The position numbers and the translations under genes are program-made. Below the pieces are notes generated by a model. It worked only from the letters and a program-made list of their open reading frames with translations. It ran no database searches and had not been told where the DNA came from. Positions 44,246 to 53,272 of a stretch of DNA of 64,000 nt are shown here, piece by piece. The stretch's first letter is position 1. The number at the start of each line of letters is the position of its first letter. Origin of the DNA: UBA5868 sp964482025 (GTDB taxonomy: Bacteria; Pseudomonadota; Gammaproteobacteria; Pseudomonadales; Cellvibrionaceae); contig CAYZVN010000001.1 of the NCBI GenBank assembly GCA_964482025.1, positions 45,415 through 109,414 on the forward strand, given 5' to 3'.

Positions 44246-45370
44246 ATGAAATGTTTAACCCTCACCCGAGCTATACAAATTGCCGTCTGCGGTGCCGCCC
44301 TGAGCACCGCCACTTTGGCAACTGCTCAGCAGAGCAGCGGTTTCACCATCGCCCCCGGCATTGAGTACCATATGCTCGACCGCGACCTGCCGCTGGACAA
44401 CCCATTATTGGGATCTATAGGTCTGGGCTATAAAACCAGCACACCATGGGGTTTCGAATTGGCCTACCTGGCTGGCTCGACCGACCAAACCACCGGCAAT
44501 GATGACGTCGATCTGGAAACCTATCGCCTCGACGCGCTCTATCATTTCGCTAACCGCGACGGCGTCCAGCCATACTTGCTGTTCGGGGCCGGCAAACAAG
44601 TTTTTGATTACGGCAACGTCGATATCGAAAACGACATGGTGAACGTGGGTGGCGGTTTGAAAGTCGCCATTACCGATATGCTCAGCTTCCGTCCAGAGCT
44701 GCGTCTGGTAAACGACCTAGAGCGTGAACTGACTCACTTTACCGTCGGTCTCGGTCTGAACTTTATGCTTGGCGGCAGCTCAGCAGCGCCTAAAACCGCC
44801 GCACCTAGCGACTCCGACGGCGATGGCGTGCCCGACTCACGAGATCGCTGCCCCGGCACTCCAGCAGGCACACCGGTCGACGCCAATGGTTGTGAGCTGG
44901 TTATGGATGCCGATGGCGACGGCGTACCTGACGCTCAAGACCAGTGCCCCGGCACATCCGCCGGTGCCAAAGTGGACGAAAAGGGTTGCTACATCGTGAT
45001 CACCGAGGTGAGAGAGCAACAATTGCGCGTCAACTTCGCCAACAACTCCATCGAAGTGACGCCAGACTCTTACGGCGAGATCGAATCCATCGCTCAGTTC
45101 ATGCGCGAATACCCGCTCACCAAAGTTGTGCTCGAGGGTCACACCGATGACCGCGGTGCCGAAGCCTACAACCAGCAGCTGTCAGAAAAACGTGCCGCTG
45201 CGGTAGCAAAAGTATTGATCGAGCGTTTTGGCATCGATAAAGCGCGCGTCAGCTCGCGCGGCTACGGTGAGTCCTCGCCGCTGGTAAGCAACGACACCGC
45301 CGAAAATCGCGCCCTCAACCGCCGCGTAACCGCGAAGGTCAGCGCCAACGTCGAAACCATCCAGCGTTAA
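44246..45370 (+). CDS. OmpA-family porin with thrombospondin type 3 repeats
   Basis: The 374-residue protein has a signal peptide ending near TLATAQQ, then an 8-strand barrel (residues about 30-180). Calcium-binding TSP3-like repeats follow (SDGDGVPDSRDRCPGT, then ADGDGVPDAQDQCPGT). The C-terminal OmpA peptidoglycan-binding domain (residues about 255-370) contains VVLEGHTDDRGAEAYNQQLS and NRALNRRV. This is the OprF/OmpA layout: an outer-membrane protein tethered to the cell wall. It is monocistronic and ends in a strong terminator. Confidence 0.92.
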   Translation: MKCLTLTRAIQIAVCGAALSTATLATAQQSSGFTIAPGIEYHMLDRDLPLDNPLLGSIGLGYKTSTPWGFELAYLAGSTDQTTGNDDVDLETYRLDALYHFANRDGVQPYLLFGAGKQVFDYGNVDIENDMVNVGGGLKVAITDMLSFRPELRLVNDLERELTHFTVGLGLNFMLGGSSAAPKTAAPSDSDGDGVPDSRDRCPGTPAGTPVDANGCELVMDADGDGVPDAQDQCPGTSAGAKVDEKGCYIVITEVREQQLRVNFANNSIEVTPDSYGEIESIAQFMREYPLTKVVLEGHTDDRGAEAYNQQLSEKRAAAVAKVLIERFGIDKARVSSRGYGESSPLVSNDTAENRALNRRVTAKVSANVETIQR

Positions 45371-45376
45371 TCCCCG

Positions 45377-45416
45377 CGCCCGGCTGCTCGATCTTCGCGC
45401 AGCCGGGCGATTTTTT
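45377..45416 (+). terminator. Intrinsic terminator of the OmpA-type gene
   Basis: A perfect 11-bp GC-rich stem (45377-45387 with 45399-45409) is followed by A and six T residues, 6 bases after the stop. Confidence 0.92.
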
Positions 45417-45613
45417 ACGGCAAGATCCACCTGCGCACCTTCCGTAAAACACCAACTTCCCACCTAGCGCCCTGCGTCGCTGGCCACTCCAAAAGTCTCC
45501 TAGGCAAACCTTCCAAGCACCGGTTGCGTGTGTTGCCGCCTGCAAAAAACACCGGGCCCACGTTAAGATAGCGCACCTCTCCCGCGATCAATTCGCGACA
45601 CTCGGATGCGTCT

Positions 45614-46705
45614 ATGTATAAAAAACTTGAAAATCAGTCGTTTCTCGCGCTGCTGATACTGGTTTCCATCGCTTTTTTTTGGGTGCTTAAACCCTTCTTC
45701 GGCCCGATCTTCTGGGCGGTGGCCATCACCATTATTTTCGCTCCAGTGCAGGACTGGCTAGACCGCAAAATGCCGGGCCGTCGCAACTTAAACGCTGCAC
45801 TGACGCTGATAATCTGCTTGGTTGTGGTGGTGATTCCGGTGGTCATCACCGTTACGTCAGTGGTGGGACAGATCGCGGAGTTTTACAAGTTGGTGGAATC
45901 GGACAAAGTTGACGTCAACAAGTATATCCAGAAGGTCCAAGAGGGTTTTCCCACGCTCCAGGAGTGGCTCGCGCGCTTTGATATCGACTTCAACAGTCTC
46001 AGAGAAAGTGCAGCCAATGCCGCCATGGCAGTGGGCAAGCTCATTGCCCAACATTCGGTAAGTCTCGGCCAGAACGCCTTCGGCTTCGCTCTCGGCGTCG
46101 GTGTAATGCTCTACGTCGCCTTCTTCTTTTTGCGCGACGGCGACAAGATTGTGCAGCTGCTTTACCGCGCCCTGCCACTGGGGGATGAGCGCGAGCACCT
46201 GCTGTTTACCAAGTTCGCCGAAGTCACCCGCGCCACCGTCAAAGGCAATGTAGTGGTTGCAATCGTCCAGGGCAGCATCGGCGGTGTCGCGTTCGCCGCT
46301 TTAGGGATCAGTGGCGCGTTTATCTGGGGGGTGATTATGGCCATCTTCTCCCTATTACCAGCGGTGGGTGCGTCGCTGATCTGGATACCCGCAGCAATTT
46401 ACTTGTTCGCGACAGGAGCGGCGGTTAAAGCCATCATTCTGATTATTGTGGGGGCCTTCGGCATAGGCCTGATCGATAACATCCTGCGCCCAATCCTGGT
46501 GGGCCGTGACACCAAACTGCCCGATTATTTAGTGCTCCTGTCCACCCTCGGCGGGCTAGTATTGTTCGGCATCAATGGATTCGTCATAGGTCCCCTAATC
46601 GCGGCTCTGTTTGTCGCCTTCTGGGGTATTTTTATCCGCGAGTTTCAGGACACGAGCCCGCCTCAGATCAAGCCCAAACCACCGGGTGTCCAGGTCGGAC
46701 CTTGA
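45614..46705 (+). CDS. AI-2E family (PerM-like) membrane permease
   Basis: The 363-residue protein has about eight hydrophobic segments. Two lie at the N-terminus (LALLILVSIAFFWVLKPFFG and the next), then a long amphipathic soluble stretch (residues about 85-150), and then the C-terminal bundle. Family-typical segments are FFFLRDGDKIV, GAFIWGVIMAIFSLLPAVGA and LRPILVGRDTKLPDYLVLLS. Members have been linked to autoinducer-2 export or Na+(Li+)/H+ antiport, so the substrate is left open. It is monocistronic. Confidence 0.87.
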   Translation: MYKKLENQSFLALLILVSIAFFWVLKPFFGPIFWAVAITIIFAPVQDWLDRKMPGRRNLNAALTLIICLVVVVIPVVITVTSVVGQIAEFYKLVESDKVDVNKYIQKVQEGFPTLQEWLARFDIDFNSLRESAANAAMAVGKLIAQHSVSLGQNAFGFALGVGVMLYVAFFFLRDGDKIVQLLYRALPLGDEREHLLFTKFAEVTRATVKGNVVVAIVQGSIGGVAFAALGISGAFIWGVIMAIFSLLPAVGASLIWIPAAIYLFATGAAVKAIILIIVGAFGIGLIDNILRPILVGRDTKLPDYLVLLSTLGGLVLFGINGFVIGPLIAALFVAFWGIFIREFQDTSPPQIKPKPPGVQVGP

Positions 46706-46826
46706 CGCCAGATCTTTCTCCCAATCTCGGGGTCAGAGTCACCTCGACCCCGCCGCGCCCCGAAAAACCGCGCGGGTTCTGTAAATGCTTTGTGCGCAAG
46801 TCCGACTGACCCAGGCAAACCAACTC

Positions 46827-47885
46827 ATGCGATCGATTGTTTTATCCCTGTTCTCCACTATTGCCATTCTGTTAGTGGCCGCTTGTAGCACCAAGCCCAC
46901 TGACGCGCCATCCGCAGCGGGCAACCGCGCCGCTCCCGTCCTTACCCACGCCGTCCAATGGCAGACGCGCGCGACCTTGGTGGAGGCGGTCGGCACCTCC
47001 CGCGCCCGGCAGTCGGTGACGCTCTTTCCCGAAGTCAGCGGCGAAGTGGAAGCGGTGCTCTTCAAAACCGGCGAGCAGGTAGAGCGAGGGCAACCCCTGG
47101 TGCGCCTGGACGCACGGGACCAACAGCTGGCGGTGCGGCTGGCGCAGGTCGAGCTGGCTGATGCAGAACGTCTCTACAGCCGCTACAAGCGCAGCGAGGG
47201 GGCCGGCGCGGTAACTGAATCCACCTTAGACGAAGCCAAAAGCGCGGTTGATCGTGCGCATATCGCCTTGGAGCGCGCCCGAGTCAACCTCTCTTATCGC
47301 ACTATCACCGCGCCCTTTCACGGCTATATGGGCATTACGGATCTCGATGCCGGTGCGCGAGTCGACCCGGCGACGCCGGTGGCGAGCTTGGACGATCGCA
47401 GCGAGCTGCTGGTGACCTTCACGGTACCCGAGCTGTTTTACGGCCAGCTGTTACCCGGACAGATCATCGAGCTATCCACTTGGACCCACGGCAGCCAGCG
47501 CAATGAGGGTGAAGTCATCGAGGTGGACAGCCGCGTCGATCCGCAAACTCGCAGCTTTACCGTGCGCGCCCGCGTCCCCAACCGCGAGGACCAATTGCGA
47601 CCCGGCATGAGTTTTCGCGTTCAACTGCCGCTCATCGGCGGCGAATATCCGCTGATTCCGGAAGTCGCGCTGCAGTGGGGCGGCGACGGCGCCTATGTCT
47701 GGGCAATCAAAGACGGCCTCGCGCAGCGAGTACCGGCGACGATCGTGCAACGTTTGACGGGCAGCATTCTGGTGGAGTCGAACTTGCCGGAGGGAACCTT
47801 AGTGGTGACCGAAGGCATACAGCGTCTGCGTGAAGGCCAGCCGGTGTTGGATGTATCGGAAAAGCTGGCGGAGGCAACGCCATGA
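46827..47885 (+). CDS. RND efflux periplasmic adaptor lipoprotein
   Basis: The protein has 352 residues from the ATG at 46827. The N-terminus is a lipoprotein signal with lipobox VAAC and acceptor Cys20. The adaptor architecture is clear: a lipoyl/barrel-sandwich half (GEVEAVLFKTGEQVERGQPL), an alpha-hairpin (residues about 95-145), the second lipoyl half (RTITAPFHGYMGITDLDAGA) and beta-barrel domains. It links the inner-membrane pump to an outer-membrane channel, but no TolC-type gene is in this window. Its TGA overlaps the ATG of the pump gene (ATGA). Confidence 0.9.
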   Translation: MRSIVLSLFSTIAILLVAACSTKPTDAPSAAGNRAAPVLTHAVQWQTRATLVEAVGTSRARQSVTLFPEVSGEVEAVLFKTGEQVERGQPLVRLDARDQQLAVRLAQVELADAERLYSRYKRSEGAGAVTESTLDEAKSAVDRAHIALERARVNLSYRTITAPFHGYMGITDLDAGARVDPATPVASLDDRSELLVTFTVPELFYGQLLPGQIIELSTWTHGSQRNEGEVIEVDSRVDPQTRSFTVRARVPNREDQLRPGMSFRVQLPLIGGEYPLIPEVALQWGGDGAYVWAIKDGLAQRVPATIVQRLTGSILVESNLPEGTLVVTEGIQRLREGQPVLDVSEKLAEATP

Positions 47886-50800
47886 GCAGCCCGCAGGATC
47901 AGCATGAATCTGGGTTGGTCGACGCCAATGAGGTCGAGCGGGACGTTCACAAAAACGACCTGGCGTCACTGAGCGTCCGCCGACCGGTACTGATCCTGGT
48001 CTTAAACTTGTTGATCGCTCTGGCGGGGGTGGCCGCCCTCATGGCAGTGGAGGTGCGCGAGCTGCCGGATATCGATATACCCGTGGTGTCGGTGCGCGGC
48101 GTTTTACCCGGTGCCTCCCCGGAAACCTTGGACGCCCAGGTCACCAACATAATTGAGGGCGCCGTGGCCCGGGTGTCGGGCATTAAGAACATCCGCTCGA
48201 GCAGCGAAGAAAACAACTTCCGCATCCATATCGAATTTTTACCGGATGTCGAGTTGGACACCGCCGCGTCGGATGTGCGCGAAGCGGTCAACCGCGCCCA
48301 GCGCCAGCTACCGGACGATGTGGAGCAGCTGACGGTCATGAAAGCCGAAGACGACGCTTGGCCCATCATCAATATAGCCGCGACCAGTAAAACCCTGCGC
48401 GAAGAAGACCTCACGCGCATCATCGAAAAAGACATAGTACCAGCGCTGATTGCCATCCCCGGGGTTGCCGACGTTCCGCTGTTTGGCAAGCGTCTGCGGG
48501 TATTGCGCGTGGTGGTCGACCCGCTGCGCCTGACCAGTTTCAACCTTTCAGTCGCGGATGTGGCCAGGGCCCTGGAGCTGGCGCCGCTGGACGTGCCCAG
48601 CGGCAGTTTCCGCTCCCAGGACCAAGAGCTGCTGGTGCGCACAGACGCATCCACAGTGACCGAGGAGCAAGTCCGCGACATCATCATTAGCGGCACTACG
48701 CGCATCGACGATGTCGCCTATGTTTCCTTCGGCCCAGAAGACGCCGAATCCCTGGTTTATCTCAACCGCGCTCCCGTTATCGGCCTGGGCATCGTCCGCC
48801 AAGCCCAGTCCAATACCATTGCCATCTCCGACGGCGTGCACCAAGTGGTGGAGAACCTCAACCGCCGCTTTGACGATATGGAGCTCGTCATCACCGAAGA
48901 CCGCGCGGTGTTCATTCGCGGCTCGGTGCGAGAAGTCCTCACCAGCCTGTTCTACGCCACCTTGATCGTCGTCGGCTCGCTTTGGTTATTCCTCGGCTCC
49001 CTGCGCGTGACCTTAATCCCCAGCGTGACGATTCCCATCTCCCTGATCGGCACCTTAGCCGCCGTCTGGCTAATGGGGTTTTCCATCAACATACTCACGC
49101 TGCTCGCCATAGTGCTTGCCGCCGGCTTGGTGGTGGACGATGCCATTGTGGTGTTGGAGAACATTCAGCGCCGGAGGCAAATGGGCCTCGGCATCCGCGC
49201 CGGTGCCGTCTTAGGCACGCGCCAAGTTATTTTTGCCGTCATAGCGACCACGGCAGTGCTGGTGAGTGTGTTTGTGCCGATTGCTTTATTGCCGGGCACC
49301 ACCGGGCAAATGTTCCGCGAATTCGGCTTGGTGCTCGCCGCCGCCGTGGCCATATCCTCCTTTGTCGCCCTGTCGCTGGTGCCGGCGATGACCATCCACT
49401 TTATGCCCGAACTCCAGCCGCGGCCGAGCACTCGCTTGGAGCGCTTCGGCCGCTGGCTCGCCCAGTTTTACGAGCGCGCACTCACCCGCTGCCTCGCCTT
49501 CCCTAAACTTACCTTCGCCCTGTCCCTGGCGCTCGCTTTAGGCGCAGGGCTGGTCTATACACTGCTGGATAACGAACTTTTACCGCCGGAAGACCGCAGC
49601 ATTTTCTACGTCGACGCCACCGGCCCCGACGGGGTCGGCCTCAACTACATTCAGCGTCAGGCCGACCACATAGAAATGATTCTGCAACCACTGGTCGAAA
49701 GCGGCGAAGCAGAATTACTGTTCACCATCGTCGGCCGCTACGACCCCAATCGCGCCCAGGTCACGGTGCCGCTGCGCCCAAGCAAAGAGCGCGAGCGCGG
49801 TCAGCAGGAAATTATGGCCGAGCTGCAGCGCCCCTTGAACGACATTCCCGGTGCCCGAGTGCGCGTGGGCAGCCCCAACAGCTTGGGACTGCGAGGCAAC
49901 TCTGGCAACATCCAGCTGGCACTGCTGGGCAATGACTATGAAGAAATCTACGAGGCGAGCAAAGCGTTTACTGCGGCCATCGAAGAGCGCTTGCCGCAGC
50001 TGAACCAGCCGGATATTTCCTACCGCCCAACCCAGCCCCAGCTCTCCATCTCCGTTGATCGCCGGCGCGCCTCGGACTTGGGCATTCCGCTGGAGAATAT
50101 CGCCATTACCTTGCGCACCATGGTTAATGGTCTGGATGTTGTGGACTTGAACGTCGACGATGAAACCATCCCGATTATGCTGGAGTCCTCCAGCACCACC
50201 GTTACTTCGCCGCAGGACTTGGTCAATCTCTATGTGAAGAACACCGCCGGCCAGCTCCTGCCACTGTCGAGTGTGGTGACACTTCGGGAGGAAAGTGTGG
50301 CGGCAGAATTGAATCGCCACGCCCAGCGCCGGGCAATTCAAGTGGAAGCCGGTCTCAGCCCCGGCTACACCTTGGCGCAAGCCGTGGCGGACCTAGAAGC
50401 CTTGGGCGACGACATACTGCCGGACGGCATAAGCACACTGTTTCTCGGCCAAGCGCAGGAACTCAATGAAACCTCGCGCAACCTTGCGCTCACCTACGCC
50501 CTGGCGCTACTGGTGGTGTTTCTGGTGCTGTGCGCGCAGTTCGAGGGCTTCGCCAGCGCCATTATTGTGATGGTGATTGTGCCCTTCGGTGTCGCCGCCG
50601 CAATCTATGCGCTGTTCCTCACCGGCACCAGTATCAACCTCTACTCGCAAATCGGCTTGGTGATGCTAATCGGGCTAATGGCCAAGAACGGCATTCTGCT
50701 AGTGGAATTCGCCGACCAATTGCGCGACCAGGGCCACGAGCTGCACGAGGCGATTTTAGAAGCCGCCAAAGTGCGCCTGCGACCGATCACCATGACCTTG

Positions 50801-51034
50801 TTCTCCACCGCTCTCGGCGGCCTGCCGCTGATTCTCAGCACCGGCCCCGGCGCAGAAGCACGCGAAGCCATCGGCTGGGTGATGTTCGGCGGCCTCGGGC
50901 TCGCCGCCCTGTTTACCTTGTTCTTAACCCCGGTGGTTTACCTGGCGATTGGCCGCTTCCATAAACCGAGATCGGTGGAAAATATTCTGCTGCAGGGAGA
51001 ATTGGAGGCCGCGCGGTTTGGCAGGCAAGGGTAA
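47882..51034 (+). CDS. RND family multidrug efflux pump (HAE1-like)
   Basis: The 1050-residue protein has the twelve-helix, two-large-loop plan of AcrB-type pumps. Helix 1 follows a 40-residue cytoplasmic lead. Periplasmic domains occupy residues about 60-340 and 560-870. Helix 4 carries the proton-relay acidic residues in LAAGLVVDDAIVVLENIQRR, and a late GLMAKNGILLVEFADQL segment is also present. It exports drugs or cell-envelope toxins with the proton motive force. It overlaps the adaptor gene by 4 bases; together they form a two-gene operon that must borrow an outer-membrane channel from elsewhere. Confidence 0.93.
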   Translation: MSSPQDQHESGLVDANEVERDVHKNDLASLSVRRPVLILVLNLLIALAGVAALMAVEVRELPDIDIPVVSVRGVLPGASPETLDAQVTNIIEGAVARVSGIKNIRSSSEENNFRIHIEFLPDVELDTAASDVREAVNRAQRQLPDDVEQLTVMKAEDDAWPIINIAATSKTLREEDLTRIIEKDIVPALIAIPGVADVPLFGKRLRVLRVVVDPLRLTSFNLSVADVARALELAPLDVPSGSFRSQDQELLVRTDASTVTEEQVRDIIISGTTRIDDVAYVSFGPEDAESLVYLNRAPVIGLGIVRQAQSNTIAISDGVHQVVENLNRRFDDMELVITEDRAVFIRGSVREVLTSLFYATLIVVGSLWLFLGSLRVTLIPSVTIPISLIGTLAAVWLMGFSINILTLLAIVLAAGLVVDDAIVVLENIQRRRQMGLGIRAGAVLGTRQVIFAVIATTAVLVSVFVPIALLPGTTGQMFREFGLVLAAAVAISSFVALSLVPAMTIHFMPELQPRPSTRLERFGRWLAQFYERALTRCLAFPKLTFALSLALALGAGLVYTLLDNELLPPEDRSIFYVDATGPDGVGLNYIQRQADHIEMILQPLVESGEAELLFTIVGRYDPNRAQVTVPLRPSKERERGQQEIMAELQRPLNDIPGARVRVGSPNSLGLRGNSGNIQLALLGNDYEEIYEASKAFTAAIEERLPQLNQPDISYRPTQPQLSISVDRRRASDLGIPLENIAITLRTMVNGLDVVDLNVDDETIPIMLESSSTTVTSPQDLVNLYVKNTAGQLLPLSSVVTLREESVAAELNRHAQRRAIQVEAGLSPGYTLAQAVADLEALGDDILPDGISTLFLGQAQELNETSRNLALTYALALLVVFLVLCAQFEGFASAIIVMVIVPFGVAAAIYALFLTGTSINLYSQIGLVMLIGLMAKNGILLVEFADQLRDQGHELHEAILEAAKVRLRPITMTLFSTALGGLPLILSTGPGAEAREAIGWVMFGGLGLAALFTLFLTPVVYLAIGRFHKPRSVENILLQGELEAARFGRQG

Positions 51035-51340
51035 ACGCTAAGCCGGCGCCGCTCCATTCCGCGCCCGCAGCACCTGAAAGCCAATCACACTTGGCCTCCC
51101 TCGCCTCTGCCACCCATAGCGGCATATATGGCAAGCACAACGCCTACAACTGCCCCACGAATGGATGGTGGCTGTATCGGTCATAGGTGATGTTTTCCCA
51201 AGGCTCCGCCAAAGCATAATTATGACCACGCAGACTGTTCTAGAAAGCCACCCAAAAAATCGGCCGAGCTGGCAAGCGCCGGTATTTATGAGATGGCTTC
51301 TAGGCGCTAGTTGCCGGGCAGACCTTCAATTATCGGGCAA
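51035..51340. other. 306-base intergenic stretch between the RND pump and the MFS gene
   Basis: This stretch lies between two convergent genes. I see no credible gene, no tRNA and no clear direct or inverted terminal repeat. Composition falls from the GC-rich core on the left to A/T-richer DNA on the right, so it contains the likely left boundary of the polyketide region. Confidence 0.5.
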
Positions 51341-52657
51341 TTAAGTTTGCTCAACGTGAACGTCTGTACGTTTCTGCTCTGCTCGGGCTTGATCCAAATC
51401 TCCCATTTGACGAACGGATGGAATTAAAAATCCAACGCCAGAAAAAAACATTATGATACCGCTGGCAATACATATGGTTTCAACGATTGACAGATTTTCT
51501 ATGCTAATGCCGGTAAGGGCGGCGGAGATCGGAATTAAACCTAAAACCGCGAACATTAATATGCTCATAACCCGGCCCATATATATCTCCGGAGTTCTTT
51601 TCTGAAACCATGTGGTGCCTGCCACCATGATAATGCCGGTACATATGCCGGTAATAAATAAGAATAAGGCGGCCAGCCACACATCCGCGAACTGCCCCAC
51701 AAGAAATAGGCATAGTCCGCTTACAAAGTCACACGTCAAAACGACTTCGCCCAAGCGGCGATCAGACGGAGAAAAAACGACTGCCAGGCCGCCCCCGATG
51801 ATTGCTCCCAACCCTGTCATTGCAAATAAGCTGCCGTAGGCTGCTTCGGACAAACCTAACTGGAGCTTTGTATACAAGGGTAATGCAGTCAGCAGGGGAC
51901 CGTGGAGGAAGAAAGAGATCAATATCAGATACGACAACACCAAACGGATACCATGATCATTCCAGCAAAACCGTATTCCCTCTTTAAGCAGAGTCCATAT
52001 TTTTTCTGGTTTCTTCGTTTGATATCGAGGAGCAATAATGAAAGACATTATCAGCAGAGTGCTTGCTGCGCATACAGCGTCCAACCCAAAGGCGAACGCC
52101 AGGCTTGCATGGTTTGGCTCACCAGATGTCCCCATGGTTTGACGAATTGCCCAAATCAACCAGCCTGCCAACATAGGCCCAAAGGCTCTTGCAACCTGCA
52201 CAGTTCCTATCACCACCCCATTTCCTTTTGATAATTGGGATGTTTGTATTAAAGAGGGAAGTAACGACTGGCTGGCCGGAATATCAATCGCCCCAAGCGA
52301 GCCGAGTAAAAAGGCAAATATATAGATTAGCCATAGGGGCGTCAGTCCAAGATATATAAGCGCCGAAAATGCAAACATGATTACCACAAATAATCCGCGG
52401 CAAATAAATAGCGCTTTCAATGGCGATATACGGTCAGTTATTGCTCCGCCAATCAATATGAATATTGCATGAGGTAAACTGAAGGTCGCAAAAATGGTAG
52501 CAACCATTACCGGATCATCTCCGGATATTGACAGCATTAACCAGGGCAGGGCAATAGCGGTGAAAAAGTTACCCGTCTGGAAAATTCCTACACTGGCCCA
52601 ATGCAACAAGAAATTTCGGTTACCAAACAAAGTTTCTTTGTCGGAGTTCGTTCGCAT
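51341..52657 (-). CDS. MFS exporter (EntS/MFS_3-like)
   Basis: The protein has 438 residues from the ATG at 52657; a GTG eight codons upstream overlaps the previous gene and is a possible alternative. It has about twelve hydrophobic segments. The loop after helix 2 reads GGAITDRISPLKALFICR, and the central loop contains LLKEGIRFCW, as in the MFS_3 group that includes the enterobactin exporter EntS. It lies 4 bases after the SnoaL-like gene and downstream of the polyketide synthase on the same strand, so it is the natural candidate for exporting the product. Confidence 0.85.
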   Translation of the reverse strand: MRTNSDKETLFGNRNFLLHWASVGIFQTGNFFTAIALPWLMLSISGDDPVMVATIFATFSLPHAIFILIGGAITDRISPLKALFICRGLFVVIMFAFSALIYLGLTPLWLIYIFAFLLGSLGAIDIPASQSLLPSLIQTSQLSKGNGVVIGTVQVARAFGPMLAGWLIWAIRQTMGTSGEPNHASLAFAFGLDAVCAASTLLIMSFIIAPRYQTKKPEKIWTLLKEGIRFCWNDHGIRLVLSYLILISFFLHGPLLTALPLYTKLQLGLSEAAYGSLFAMTGLGAIIGGGLAVVFSPSDRRLGEVVLTCDFVSGLCLFLVGQFADVWLAALFLFITGICTGIIMVAGTTWFQKRTPEIYMGRVMSILMFAVLGLIPISAALTGISIENLSIVETICIASGIIMFFSGVGFLIPSVRQMGDLDQARAEQKRTDVHVEQT

Positions 52658-52661
52658 GTTC

Positions 52662-53159
52662 TTACTTTCTGGCGTCGCCACTCTTTCCCCTTTCTTCTAT
52701 AAGATTTTTGGTGTTATGAAAGGAGACGATTTGCCAACCCGCTTCCGCCCTCTGCAAAACCATCATCGGTCTTGTTGTGCTGCGCCTCGGGATTTCCTGG
52801 CCCTTGTCATAAATTGAAAAATCGAGATGAACAACTGCTATGTCACTGCTCAAAAAACGGATTTTGGTAATTTCCGCATGACTTTCGGTGCCTGCGTAGA
52901 AATCATGCAGAATATGATTGAGAACGCCACCAATGGCTTCTCTGCCAACAAAATGCTGACCAAACCAGACCACGAAATCCGCATCCTCATAGAAATGGGA
53001 CGCCCATTTTTCGCCGTCTGCTTCGCGCCACGCTTGTTCCATTTGAGAAATCATCGCGCGTATTTGTTCTTCGTCCTGGGTTGAAGCTTTGACTCCCAAT
53101 GCAAAAGTCAGAAGTGAGCTTAAAAGAAAAGCGGAGACGATATAGGTCCGTAACATCAT
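52662..53159 (-). CDS. Secreted SnoaL/NTF2-like protein (SgcJ/EcaC-like)
   Basis: The protein has 165 residues from the first of two adjacent ATG codons at 53159, with GAGGTTT upstream. A signal peptide (FLLSSLLTFALGVKA) leads to a 130-residue NTF2-like fold: IRAMISQMEQAWREADGEKW, FVVWFGQHFVGREAI and the final GWQIVSFHNTK. The family includes small cyclases, isomerases and ligand-binding proteins found beside polyketide genes as well as many stand-alone proteins. An exported location is unusual for a polyketide tailoring enzyme, so it might act on or sequester the product outside the cytoplasm. Confidence 0.75.
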   Translation of the reverse strand: MMLRTYIVSAFLLSSLLTFALGVKASTQDEEQIRAMISQMEQAWREADGEKWASHFYEDADFVVWFGQHFVGREAIGGVLNHILHDFYAGTESHAEITKIRFLSSDIAVVHLDFSIYDKGQEIPRRSTTRPMMVLQRAEAGWQIVSFHNTKNLIEERGKSGDARK

Positions 53160-53190
53160 GCAAGAAACCTCATGGAATAAAGTGGGAGCA

Positions 53191-53231
53191 ATAAAATTAG
53201 AAACTCTGAATAAGCCAGGCTTATTCAGAGT
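53191..53231 (-). terminator. Hairpin terminator after the His-rich gene
   Basis: A perfect 12-bp stem (ACTCTGAATAAG/CTTATTCAGAGT at 53203-53214 and 53220-53231) with a 5-base loop is followed on the minus strand by TTTCTAATTTTATT. It separates the PKS/His-rich genes from the SnoaL/MFS genes. Confidence 0.75.
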
Positions 53232-53272
53232 GATCGTCATTTACTCAAAACGATGGATAAATCCCTTTCTAA

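Noticed and set aside
46729..46753. CGGGGTC/GACCCCG hairpin after the AI-2E family gene
   Set aside because: There is no T run on either side, so it was not called a terminator; it may be a chance or Rho-linked structure.
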